A stretch of 64,000 nucleotides of DNA from Bacteroidota bacterium (GTDB taxonomy: Bacteria; Bacteroidota; Ignavibacteria; Ignavibacteriales; Melioribacteraceae): NCBI GenBank assembly GCA_023397505.1, contig JAEWUC010000007.1, positions 186,001 through 250,000 of the forward strand. Reading direction: 5' to 3'. The notes beneath the pieces were generated by a model. It saw only the letters and a list, made by a program, of their open reading frames with translations. It searched no databases and was not told where the DNA came from. The translations under genes and the position numbers were made by a program. Below, in pieces: positions 33,323 through 41,928 of the stretch (position 1 is its first letter; the number at the start of each line of letters is the position of its first letter).

Positions 33323-34312
33323 ATGTTAGAAAGAATTACAGAAACCCGAACCTCATTTGACAATGATCTCGCAAAAGTTACCGACCTAAAGTCGCTCGAA
33401 GAATTACGCATAAAATTTTTAAGCAGAAAAGGAATCGTCTCGATTCTGTTCGAGGATTTTAAAAATGTTTCGCGTGAAGAAAAGAAAAGTGTAGGTCAGG
33501 CATTAAACGAATTAAAAATTCATACTCAATCAGGATTCGATTCCTTAAAAGAAAAATTGGAATCAAAAATCGAGAATCTTAGAGATGAAATTGATCTCAC
33601 ATTGCCGGGAAGAGTTAAAACGCTCGGAAGTAAACATATTATTATTCAAACTCTCGACGAGATGAAATCAATTTTTAAAGGATTGGGTTTTTCAATTTAC
33701 GAAGGCCCGGAACTCGAATCGGATTATTACAATTTCGGCGCGTTGAATTTTCCGGACGACCATCCGGCGCGCGATATGCAGGATACGTTTTTTGTGAATC
33801 CAAATTTCTTGCTTCGTACACATACATCGCCCGTCCAAGTAAGATTAATGGAAGAAAAGAAGCCGCCGATAAGAGCAATCATGAGCGGCAAAGTTTACCG
33901 CAACGAAGCGATCAGTGCAAAAAGTTATTGTCTCTTTCATCAGTTAGAAGGTTTGTGTATTGATGAAGATATTACATTTGCCGAATTGAAGGGAACATTG
34001 GTGGGATTCATAAAACAATTTTTCGGCAGCGATGTTGTTTATCGTTTCCGCGCTAGCTTTTTCCCGTTCACCGAACCAAGCGCAGAGATGGATGTTTGGT
34101 GGCAGCCGAAAGGCAAGGAAGGAAGATGGCTCGAAGTTCTCGGATGCGGTATGGTCGATCCGAATGTTTTAAGAAATGTTGGAATCGATCCTGAAAAATA
34201 TACAGGCTACGCTTTCGGTATGGGCATAGAAAGAACATGTATGCGCAAATACGGAATTGATGACATACGCCTTTTATTTGATAGTGATATTCGTTTCTTA
34301 AAACAATTTTAA
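33323..34312 (+). CDS. pheS: Phenylalanyl-tRNA synthetase alpha subunit
   Basis: A 329-residue catalytic subunit of the alpha2beta2 class II synthetase. The N-terminal coiled coil (about 1-90) is followed by the catalytic core: DTFFVNPNFLLRTHTSPVQVR (about 156-176), FHQLEGLCID (about 205-214), and the GCGMVDPNVL and GYAFGMGIERTCM segments (motif 3) near the end. It starts with ATG at 33323. It forms a pair with pheT 26 bp downstream, and is separated from rplT by a strong terminator. Confidence 0.98.
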   Translation: MLERITETRTSFDNDLAKVTDLKSLEELRIKFLSRKGIVSILFEDFKNVSREEKKSVGQALNELKIHTQSGFDSLKEKLESKIENLRDEIDLTLPGRVKTLGSKHIIIQTLDEMKSIFKGLGFSIYEGPELESDYYNFGALNFPDDHPARDMQDTFFVNPNFLLRTHTSPVQVRLMEEKKPPIRAIMSGKVYRNEAISAKSYCLFHQLEGLCIDEDITFAELKGTLVGFIKQFFGSDVVYRFRASFFPFTEPSAEMDVWWQPKGKEGRWLEVLGCGMVDPNVLRNVGIDPEKYTGYAFGMGIERTCMRKYGIDDIRLLFDSDIRFLKQF

Positions 34313-34338
34313 AATTTTGAAAAGTCCAGGGTGATGAA

Positions 34339-36741
34339 GTGAAAATTTCTCTCAAGTGGTTAAATGATTACATAGACTTAAGCGGCATTTCAGTTGACGA
34401 TATTTGCGATAAATTAAGTTTTGCCGGACTGGAAATTGAAGAAGTTATAGATCATGCAAAACAATTTGAAAATTTTGTCGTCGGTTATGTTAAAGAAAGA
34501 AAAAAACATCCTAACGCTGATAAGCTTTCCGTATGTATTGTCTCAGACGGTACCCAAGATTTCAATGTTGTTTGCGGCGCACCGAATGTAGATGCCGGTC
34601 AAAAAATTCCTTTCGCAAAGGTTGGCGCAGTAATTCCAACAAACGGAATGAAATTGGAAAAAGCGAAAATCCGCGGCGAAGTTTCCTTCGGTATGATTTG
34701 TTCCGAACGCGAACTCGGCATAAGCGATAACCACGAAGGAATTATGGTTCTCGATTCTTCTGCAAAAGAAGGAACTCCACTTGCAGAATTTTTAGGAATG
34801 AACGATGTTGTTTTGGATGTTGCAATTACACCGAATAGGGCTGATGCATTAAGCCATATCGGAATTGCTCGAGATCTTTCTGCCATTTACAACAAACCTT
34901 TGAAGTATCCGGAGATTGAATTAAAAGAATCAACAAAAAAATCAAGTGATGCTGCATCTATTGAGATTTTGGATGAAGTTAATTGCCCTCGTTATGTTGG
35001 CAAAGTAATAATGAATGTAGAGATTAAAGAATCACCCGAATGGATGAAACGAAAATTAAAAAGTGTCGGGCTTCGTCCAATCAGTAATGTTGTTGATGTT
35101 TCAAATTATGTTTTATACGAGATCGGTCAACCGCTTCACACTTTTGATCTTGATAATGTTGCAGATAAAAAAATAATTGTAAGACAAGCCAACGATAAAG
35201 AAAAGTTTGTTACACTCGATTCGAAAGAAAGAATTTTATCTTCATCAGATTTGATGATTTGTGACGGGCAAAAACCCGTAGCAATTGCAGGAGTAATGGG
35301 CGGCGAAAATTCCGAGATTACAAACGCAACAAAAAATATTTTGATTGAAAGCGCTCATTTTAATCCGTCATCCGTTAGAAAGACAGCGAAGAAATTGGGG
35401 CTTCAGACAGACGCATCGTATCGTTTTGAACGCGGCAGCGATCCTAACGTTACTGTTTGGACTGCAAGAAGAGCAGCACAACTAATTCAGCAAACAGCGG
35501 GCGGCGAAGTTTATTCAGGCGAAATAGATGTTTGCCCTAAACCTATTGTTAATAAAACAACTTCTGTTCGTTTTGATAGAATTCAAAAAGTTCTCGGCTA
35601 TAAAGTTGAGAACAATGAAGTTCGAGGAATTTTAACTCGACTTGGATTTGAAATTCTTTTAGAAAACGAAAAAGAATTATCATTAAAAATCCCAACTTAC
35701 CGTCACGACATTGAAAGAGAAATTGATATTATTGAAGAAGTAGCTCGCATTTACGGTTACGAAAAGATCCCGGACGTTTCTAAAATTTCTGTTGTGCTCG
35801 AACCGAAAGTTGATCAATCGGCTTTTAACGACAAAGTTCGCGAAACATTAAACTCACTCGGTTTTTTTGAAATAATGACGAACTCGTTACTAAAAGATGA
35901 TGTGGCATTGAAATTTGGTAAAGCAATAAAACTTATGAATCCGCAGAACAGCGAAATGTCGCACTTGCGTCCGTCGATGATACCGGGTTTTCTTCAAGCA
36001 ATTTCCAACAATCTTAAAGTAAACGAAAAAGATTTGATGTTTTATGAAATAGGAAAAGTCTTTGAACATAAACATGATAACGAAATAAAAGATTTTTCAG
36101 ATTTCGAAGAAAACGAACATTTAATATTTGGTTTATCGGGTAAAGCTGTTCGCACAGAATGGTACGAAAAAGATCGTGATTACGATTTCTATGATTTGAA
36201 AGGGAATTTGCTCGTCTTCCTAAACAAATATTTTCCGGGTGTTCGGTTTTCATTTGAATATAAAGCTGCCGATTTAACAAATGATTTTAGTTATGAGATA
36301 TCATGTCAAAACATGATTATCGGAAGTGCCGGAAGGATTAAAAAACAATTAACAGACCTTTTTGATATAAATCAGGAAGTGTTCATTTGTATTTTCAGTT
36401 TAGATAATCTTAAAAAAGTCGATGTATCTAAAAAGGCATTTAAGGAATTATTGAAGTATCCAAAGGTTTATAGGGATTTTGCTTTTGTGTTTGATAAAAA
36501 AGTAGAATCGGACAGCGTTGTAGAGATTATTCAAAGTGCGGGCTCTAAGTTGTTGCATCAGATAAAGTTATTTGATATTTTTCAAAGCGACAGTTTAGGT
36601 AACGACAAAAAAAGCATGGCTTTTCAATTAGAGTACTTTGATGAGTCGAAAACTTTAACTGAAGAAGAAGTAGATACTGAATTTAGGAAAGCGATAAAAG
36701 CAGTAGAACAAAAATTTAATGCACAACTTAGGGGCTCTTAG
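34339..36741 (+). CDS. pheT: Phenylalanyl-tRNA synthetase beta subunit
   Basis: An 800-residue editing and tRNA-binding subunit. It has an EMAP-like domain (about 38-150), B3/B4 editing domains (about 210-385), B5 (about 405-475), a catalytic-like core, and a C-terminal FDX-ACB anticodon-binding domain (about 700-800). The start is GTG with GATGA upstream. The TAG stop overlaps the start of the next gene by one base. Length and domain order are normal. Confidence 0.98.
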   Translation: MKISLKWLNDYIDLSGISVDDICDKLSFAGLEIEEVIDHAKQFENFVVGYVKERKKHPNADKLSVCIVSDGTQDFNVVCGAPNVDAGQKIPFAKVGAVIPTNGMKLEKAKIRGEVSFGMICSERELGISDNHEGIMVLDSSAKEGTPLAEFLGMNDVVLDVAITPNRADALSHIGIARDLSAIYNKPLKYPEIELKESTKKSSDAASIEILDEVNCPRYVGKVIMNVEIKESPEWMKRKLKSVGLRPISNVVDVSNYVLYEIGQPLHTFDLDNVADKKIIVRQANDKEKFVTLDSKERILSSSDLMICDGQKPVAIAGVMGGENSEITNATKNILIESAHFNPSSVRKTAKKLGLQTDASYRFERGSDPNVTVWTARRAAQLIQQTAGGEVYSGEIDVCPKPIVNKTTSVRFDRIQKVLGYKVENNEVRGILTRLGFEILLENEKELSLKIPTYRHDIEREIDIIEEVARIYGYEKIPDVSKISVVLEPKVDQSAFNDKVRETLNSLGFFEIMTNSLLKDDVALKFGKAIKLMNPQNSEMSHLRPSMIPGFLQAISNNLKVNEKDLMFYEIGKVFEHKHDNEIKDFSDFEENEHLIFGLSGKAVRTEWYEKDRDYDFYDLKGNLLVFLNKYFPGVRFSFEYKAADLTNDFSYEISCQNMIIGSAGRIKKQLTDLFDINQEVFICIFSLDNLKKVDVSKKAFKELLKYPKVYRDFAFVFDKKVESDSVVEIIQSAGSKLLHQIKLFDIFQSDSLGNDKKSMAFQLEYFDESKTLTEEEVDTEFRKAIKAVEQKFNAQLRGS

Positions 36742-37058
36742 TGGCCGAAACTACAAAATATGATTTGTTCCTCGATGAGTTAAATACTCTCGAAAAACAG
36801 ATTTATTATTTTATTCAAAAAGGTTCGGAAGTTTTGGAAGCTAATACAGCTTTGAACAACCGGATCAATCAACTTGAAAAAGAAAACGATACACTTAAAA
36901 GGCGTATTACTGAAATTGAATCAAAGTTAAGTAAATCATTAATGTTGGGCGAAGAAAATATTTTCGGTGCTGAATCAATTAATCTGGAGGAAAGAGAAGC
37001 TTTAAAAAGTAAAATACACGATTTGATAGCCAGAATAGACTATCATTTGCGTTCTTAA
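36741..37058 (+). CDS. ZapB-like coiled-coil protein upstream of zapA
   Basis: A 105-residue, highly charged protein that is mostly coiled coil (about 10-75, with ALNNRINQLEKENDTLKRRITEIESKL). It has no membrane segment or signal. It overlaps pheT by one base (start GTG at 36741) and lies 31 bp before zapA. A short coiled-coil protein beside zapA recalls ZapB, which bridges ZapA and the chromosome at the division site. That role is inferred from shape and position; sequence alone does not prove it. Confidence 0.7.
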   Translation: MAETTKYDLFLDELNTLEKQIYYFIQKGSEVLEANTALNNRINQLEKENDTLKRRITEIESKLSKSLMLGEENIFGAESINLEEREALKSKIHDLIARIDYHLRS

Positions 37059-37089
37059 ATAAGATGAATGATGATGGAAAAAACCTAAA

Positions 37090-37389
37090 ATGACGGATAA
37101 AAAGAAGCTTAAAGTAAAAATATTTGATAAAGAATATTCTTTACTAGTCGAGAATCAAGAAATTGCTGCTGAATTGGCTGAATATGTTAATACAATAATG
37201 GAAGAAACTAGAGAAGAATTACCCGATCAACCCAAAGATACAATTGCGATTATAGCCGCATTGAATATTGCTTACGATCTATTTGTTGAAAAAAATAAAT
37301 TCAGGGAATTTAGCATTCAAGCCACAGACAAGATCAAGAAGATCAAGCTTCTTTTAAACGAATCAAGTTTTACGGCTACTCCATCCTAA
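37090..37389 (+). CDS. zapA: Cell division protein ZapA
   Basis: A 99-residue protein that bundles FtsZ filaments at the Z-ring. The N-terminal domain (KKLKVKIFDKEYSLLVENQEIAAELAEYVNTIM) matches ZapA, followed by a coiled helix (AIIAALNIAYDLFVEKNKFREF). Start ATG at 37090. It sits between the coiled-coil gene and a probable 6S RNA; zapA next to the 6S RNA gene is also the arrangement in gammaproteobacteria. Confidence 0.92.
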   Translation: MTDKKKLKVKIFDKEYSLLVENQEIAAELAEYVNTIMEETREELPDQPKDTIAIIAALNIAYDLFVEKNKFREFSIQATDKIKKIKLLLNESSFTATPS

Positions 37390-37390
37390 C

Positions 37391-37600
37391 TTTTTCCGCG
37401 CAACCGGTTCACGTTATAAAAAAGAACTAACATTAAAACTACAAGGGTTCTTGACTCGCGGCGTGTATTACAGGCCTCATCCTGCTCCGGCAGGACCACG
37501 CCTTTTGGCGTGGCCAGTGGAAGTAAAAAGCGTCGGGCATTTACCCGCCAATGCGTAGGAAAGTGTTCTTTATTGTAACCAAGCCGGTTGTTGCGGTTTA
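37391..37600 (+). ncRNA. ssrS: Probable 6S RNA
   Basis: This stretch contains no gene but folds into a long rod. A closing helix pairs 37396-37407 (CCGCGCAACCGG) with 37584-37596, then 37413-37427 with 37565-37579 (a 15-bp helix with two or three mismatches). The interior keeps an asymmetric open region, then hairpins CCTGC-TCCG-GCAGG and CCACGCC-TTTT-GGCGTGG at the tip. A long closing stem, an open bubble, and the position right after zapA (as in Escherichia coli) fit 6S RNA, which binds RNA polymerase holoenzyme in stationary phase. Boundaries are approximate. I do not see another RNA family that fits better. Confidence 0.75.
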
Positions 37601-37625
37601 AATATATTGGTATAACGGAGGTTAA

Positions 37626-39194
37626 ATGCAGTTGGATTTATTGTTTGTTGTTGGTATTGCCGTAGCCGCGGCAGTTATATTTTTCTTTATCGGCTGGATT
37701 CTAAATTCAAAAATCGGCAAGAATAGTATTGCCAGTGCAAAAGATAGAGCTCAAAAAATTATTGAGGATGCTGAAAAAGATGCAAAGCATATCAAGAAAG
37801 AAAAACTTCTTGAAGTTAAAGATGAATGGCTAAAGAAAAAACAAGAGTTTGATGGTGAAGTAAATTCTAAAAAACAAAAACTTCAAAATCACGAAAAACA
37901 ACTTGAACAGCGCGAAGAAAATCTTGAAAAGAGATTGGATGTTGTTAATCAAAAAGAAAAAGTAAATAAGGATTTGGAAAAACAAGTTCTTAATCAAAAA
38001 GAAGACCTTGAAAGAAAGCATACTGAACTTGACCGTTTGATTGCAGAGCAAAATATTAGGCTGGAAAAAACAGCAGGTTTAACATCGGAAGATGCTAAGA
38101 AAATGCTTATCGAAAATATGATAAATAAAGCCAAAGCAGATGCTGTTCAGTCTATTAAGGAGATTAGAGAGCAAGCAAAATTAGATGCTAAAAAAGAAGC
38201 ACAGAAAATTGTTGTTCAAGCTATTCAAAGAACCGCGGTCGATCACTCAGTTGAAACGACAGTCTCGGTTGTCCAAATTCAGAATGATGAAATGAAGGGC
38301 AGAATTATCGGACGCGAAGGAAGAAACATCCGCGCTTTCGAGGCAGCTACCGGTGTTGATGTAATTGTTGACGATACACCTGAGGCAGTTATTCTTTCTG
38401 CTTTCGATCAGTTTAGAAGGGAAGTGGCGAGAATAGCTCTTGAAAGATTAATTGCGGACGGCAGAATTCATCCGGCACGTATTGAAGAAGTTGTTGCCAA
38501 AGTTGAACAGGAACTCGATGAAGAAATTCAGCGCGAAGGCGAAAATACTATTATGCAGCTTGGTCTTCACGGCGTTCATCCCGAATTGATTAAACACATC
38601 GGTAAAATGAAATACCGTTCGAGCTACGGGCAGAATCTTTTACAGCACAGTATTGAAGTTGCTTACTTAACAGGAATTATGGCTGCCGAAGCTGGTTATG
38701 ATACCAACCTTGCGCGTAGAGCCGGATTGTTGCACGACGTAGGTAAAACAATAGATAAAAGTGTAGAAGGTCCGCACGCATTACTTGGATATGATTTAAC
38801 TAAAAAATATAACGAGCATCCTATAGTTGTAAATGCTGTTGGAAGCCATCACGAAGATATTGAAATGGAACACCCGATTGCAGCGTTGGTACAAGCATCT
38901 GATGCAATCAGCGGCGCTCGACCCGGTGCGCGCAGAGAACCGCTTGAAAGTTATGTTAAGCGTTTGGAAAATTTAGAAAACCTTGCCAAGTCTTTTGAAG
39001 GTGTTGCTAAAACTTATGCAATACAAGCCGGCCGCGAAGTGCGCGTTGTTGTTGAACCGGATAAGGTTGACGATGCTGTTGCCGATCGTTTATCAATAGA
39101 TATTGCGCAGAAAATTCAAGAAGAAATGGAATATCCTGGACAAATCAAAGTTATGGTAATTCGTGAAGTTCGAAAAGTGGCTTACGCTAAATAA
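37626..39194 (+). CDS. rny: Ribonuclease Y
   Basis: A 522-residue membrane-anchored endoribonuclease that starts mRNA decay. It has an N-terminal helix (about 7-27), a long coiled coil (about 35-170), a KH RNA-binding domain (about 210-275, with GRIIGREGRNIRAFE), and an HD domain (about 335-430, with LLHDVGKTID). Start ATG at 37626 follows GGAGGTTAA. It follows the probable 6S RNA by 26-30 bp. The terminator at 39214-39240 ends the transcript. Confidence 0.97.
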   Translation: MQLDLLFVVGIAVAAAVIFFFIGWILNSKIGKNSIASAKDRAQKIIEDAEKDAKHIKKEKLLEVKDEWLKKKQEFDGEVNSKKQKLQNHEKQLEQREENLEKRLDVVNQKEKVNKDLEKQVLNQKEDLERKHTELDRLIAEQNIRLEKTAGLTSEDAKKMLIENMINKAKADAVQSIKEIREQAKLDAKKEAQKIVVQAIQRTAVDHSVETTVSVVQIQNDEMKGRIIGREGRNIRAFEAATGVDVIVDDTPEAVILSAFDQFRREVARIALERLIADGRIHPARIEEVVAKVEQELDEEIQREGENTIMQLGLHGVHPELIKHIGKMKYRSSYGQNLLQHSIEVAYLTGIMAAEAGYDTNLARRAGLLHDVGKTIDKSVEGPHALLGYDLTKKYNEHPIVVNAVGSHHEDIEMEHPIAALVQASDAISGARPGARREPLESYVKRLENLENLAKSFEGVAKTYAIQAGREVRVVVEPDKVDDAVADRLSIDIAQKIQEEMEYPGQIKVMVIREVRKVAYAK

Positions 39195-39213
39195 TTTTTC
39201 TTTGATCAAAGTG

Positions 39214-39240
39214 ACCCGGTGAAAGCCGGGTTTGTTTTTT
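39214..39240 (+). terminator. Intrinsic terminator abutting the coaE start
   Basis: ACCCGG (39214-39219) pairs with CCGGGT (39226-39231), followed by TTGTTTTTT up to 39240. The next base begins the coaE ATG, so coaE has no ribosome-binding site upstream unless an unusual one is used. Confidence 0.75.
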
Positions 39241-39846
39241 ATGAATAAAAAATTAAAAATCGGTATAACCGGCGGAATCGGTTCGGGCAAATCCGTTGTT
39301 AGCGATATTATTGAAAGTGAAGGTCTTATTGTTTTACGTGCGGATTCGATTGCAAAAGATATGATGCTGAATGATGAAAAAATCAAAAAGAAATTGATTA
39401 AAGCATTCAGCGAAGAATCCTATGAAGACGGTAAACCAAACACAAAATTTTTGGCAGAAAAAGTTTTCACTTCTCAAGACAATATTGATAAGATTAACGC
39501 TATTATTCATCCCCCGGTATTAAAACTAATCGAAACTAAATCGAACGAGCAACTTAAAACTAGTTCATTAGTATTTATCGAATCGGCATTAATCTATGAA
39601 GCGAAATTTCATAAAATGTTCGACCATGTAATCCTTGTTTGTGCAGATAAAAATATAAGAATAAAAAGAAGTATAAGCAGGGACGGACGGACTGAGAATG
39701 AAGTTAAAAGAAGAATGGAATTTCAACTTAAGGATGAAGTAAAACGAGAAAAAGCTAGTTTTGTAATTGATAATAATTCATCGATAGAAGAATTGAAGGT
39801 AAGAGTTACCTTTATACTCAATCTTTTAAGAAGTATGGCAAGTTAA
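39241..39846 (+). CDS. coaE: Dephospho-CoA kinase
   Basis: Last step of CoA synthesis, phosphorylating the 3'-OH of dephospho-CoA. The 201-residue protein has the P-loop GITGGIGSGKS (8-18), the ADSIAKD segment, IIHPPVL, and ESALIYEAKFHKMFDHVI. Start ATG at 39241; a TTG three codons earlier (39232) lies inside a terminator U-tract. Because the terminator reaches the ATG, a promoter within rny or an unusual initiation is needed. Confidence 0.95.
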   Translation: MNKKLKIGITGGIGSGKSVVSDIIESEGLIVLRADSIAKDMMLNDEKIKKKLIKAFSEESYEDGKPNTKFLAEKVFTSQDNIDKINAIIHPPVLKLIETKSNEQLKTSSLVFIESALIYEAKFHKMFDHVILVCADKNIRIKRSISRDGRTENEVKRRMEFQLKDEVKREKASFVIDNNSSIEELKVRVTFILNLLRSMAS

Positions 39847-39927
39847 TCTAAATTACTTCTATTCTGCCTTCCTTGATTAATAATTTTATGCACGGTAATT
39901 TTCATCACAAAAAATTTAGGTGATATT

Positions 39928-40827
39928 ATGAATCCAATTAATTCCGTTATTGTGGGCTTTGTAAAATTATTACCAAAACAAGTAGTACATATTTTCGCAA
40001 AAAAGTATATAGCCGGCGAAAAATTGGAAGATGCTGTACGTGTAGTTAAGGAATTAAATGCAAAAGGAATTGTAGCAACTATGGACGTTCTCGGCGAGGC
40101 GATTGCAAATAAAAATGAAGCAGAGCAAGCTAAGATTGAATGTCTCCAAGTTCTTGCTGAAATTGAAAAACACAAACTCAATGCAAACCTTTCTCTAAAA
40201 CCTACACAACTCGGTTTGGGAATAGATAAGGAATTTTGTTACAACCAAATTTCTGAAATTTTAGATCATGCTAAAAAGTACAATAATTTTGTGCGTATTG
40301 ATATGGAAGATTCTCCGTTTACCGAAATAACAATCGAGCTATATAAAAAACTAAAAGAAAAATATGATAACGTGGGAATTGTTGTTCAATCATATTTGAA
40401 AAGAACTTTGCCTGACGTTCAAGCGCCTGGAATGAATGGAACAAACTACCGTTTATGTAAAGGAATTTATATTGAGCCTGCAGCGATTGCATATAAAGGA
40501 TATCAAGAAGTTCGAGAAAATTATTTAAAGATTTTGAATTTTATGCTTGATAACGGTAATTATGTGGGCATTGCAACTCATGATGATTATCTTGTTAAAA
40601 AAGCATATGAAATGATTAAACAAAAAAATATTGCGAAAGATAAATTTGAGTTCCAAATGCTTTACGGTGTAAAAGAAAGATTACGCGATAAAATTAATGC
40701 TGACGGTTACAAGTTGAGAATATATGTCCCGTTCGGTGAACACTGGTATAAATATTCAATTAGAAGATTACAGGAAAATCCGAATATGGCTTGGCATATA
40801 ACAAAAAGTATTTTTTCGTTTAATTGA
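39928..40827 (+). CDS. Proline dehydrogenase (monofunctional)
   Basis: A 299-residue FAD-dependent enzyme oxidising proline to pyrroline-5-carboxylate. It has the PRODH barrel layout: NLSLKPTQLGLG (about 90-101), VRIDMEDSPFTE (about 126-137), YRLCKGIYIEP (about 174-184) and GIATHDDYLVKKA (about 216-228). The fused P5C dehydrogenase domain of PutA is absent, so it is the short type. Start ATG at 39928 with AGGTGA upstream. It overlaps or abuts tsaD within a few bases. Confidence 0.9.
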   Translation: MNPINSVIVGFVKLLPKQVVHIFAKKYIAGEKLEDAVRVVKELNAKGIVATMDVLGEAIANKNEAEQAKIECLQVLAEIEKHKLNANLSLKPTQLGLGIDKEFCYNQISEILDHAKKYNNFVRIDMEDSPFTEITIELYKKLKEKYDNVGIVVQSYLKRTLPDVQAPGMNGTNYRLCKGIYIEPAAIAYKGYQEVRENYLKILNFMLDNGNYVGIATHDDYLVKKAYEMIKQKNIAKDKFEFQMLYGVKERLRDKINADGYKLRIYVPFGEHWYKYSIRRLQENPNMAWHITKSIFSFN

Positions 40828-40829
40828 TA

Positions 40830-41846
40830 ATGAACATACTTGGTATAGAAACTTCCTGCGATGAAACTTCTGTTGCTATTATCTCCGATGGAAAACTTTT
40901 ATCAAATTTAATTTCATCCCAGGATTTTCATGTTGATTACGGTGGAGTTGTGCCCGAACTTTCGAGTCGGGCGCACCTGCAAATACTTTTGCCACTGCTT
41001 AGAAAATCACTTAAAGATTCAGGTGTTGAATTAAACCAGATTGATGTTGTAGCGGCAACCGCCGGACCCGGATTAATTGGTGCGGTGCTTGTCGGTTTAA
41101 CCTTTGCCAAAGGTTTATCATACTCACTTAAAAAAACTTTCGTTCCGGTTAATCATATTGAAGGGCATATTTTTTCAGGATTTTTGATGGATGATAAACC
41201 GGAATTCCCTTATTTATGTCTGGCAGTTTCGGGCGGGCACACTTTATTACTTCTTGTTAAAAGTGATACTGAGATTATAAAACTCGGTTCAACAATTGAC
41301 GATGCTGCGGGTGAGGCATTCGATAAAGTTTCAAAATTACTCGGACTCGGTTATCCCGGCGGACCAAAAATTCAACACATAGCGAAAGATCTGAGAACTG
41401 ATTTTGCCAACTTTCCAATTGCACAATGTAAAAATGAATTCGATTTTTCATTCAGCGGATTAAAGACTTCGGTATTGCGCTTCATACAAAAAGAATATGG
41501 TTCTGCTGTTAACATTAATAAAAATGATTTGCCGTTAATCGCCGCATCTTTCCAATATTCAGCAGTACAAGCATTAATTAAAAATGTGGAAAAAGCATTA
41601 AATAAATTTGATGTGAATTCGATTTCATTAGTCGGCGGTGTGGCGGCAAATCAAATGCTTCGGGATGAATTCGAAAAATTAGCATCGGCTTACAAAAAGA
41701 AACTTGTTATTCCTTCTCTTGAATTCTGCGGGGATAATGCTGCCATGATAGCTTACCGCGGAATGAAACTTTATGAAGCCGGCTTAAGATTTCCATACGA
41801 TTATAATGCCTATCCAAGTTTAAACGACAATACGTTTATTAAGTAG
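40830..41846 (+). CDS. tsaD: tRNA threonylcarbamoyladenosine transferase TsaD
   Basis: Catalytic subunit that attaches threonylcarbamoyl to A37 of ANN-decoding tRNAs. The 338-residue protein has the iron-binding histidines in NHIEGHIFSG (about 109-118), the nucleotide motifs GIETSCDETSVAI near the N-terminus and LAVSGGHTLLL, and the C-terminal VVGGVAANQMLR-like segment (LVGGVAANQMLRDEFE). Start ATG at 40830 gives the conserved MNILGIETSCDET; a TTG 6 bp earlier is unlikely. Partner genes tsaB, tsaC and tsaE are not in the window. Confidence 0.97.
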   Translation: MNILGIETSCDETSVAIISDGKLLSNLISSQDFHVDYGGVVPELSSRAHLQILLPLLRKSLKDSGVELNQIDVVAATAGPGLIGAVLVGLTFAKGLSYSLKKTFVPVNHIEGHIFSGFLMDDKPEFPYLCLAVSGGHTLLLLVKSDTEIIKLGSTIDDAAGEAFDKVSKLLGLGYPGGPKIQHIAKDLRTDFANFPIAQCKNEFDFSFSGLKTSVLRFIQKEYGSAVNINKNDLPLIAASFQYSAVQALIKNVEKALNKFDVNSISLVGGVAANQMLRDEFEKLASAYKKKLVIPSLEFCGDNAAMIAYRGMKLYEAGLRFPYDYNAYPSLNDNTFIK

Positions 41847-41928
41847 TATTAAACTGCGTAAAAAATCTTTCACTATTCGAAAAAGAAAATTTATTTATAT
41901 TTCCACCGCTCAAAAAAGGAAAAGATTA

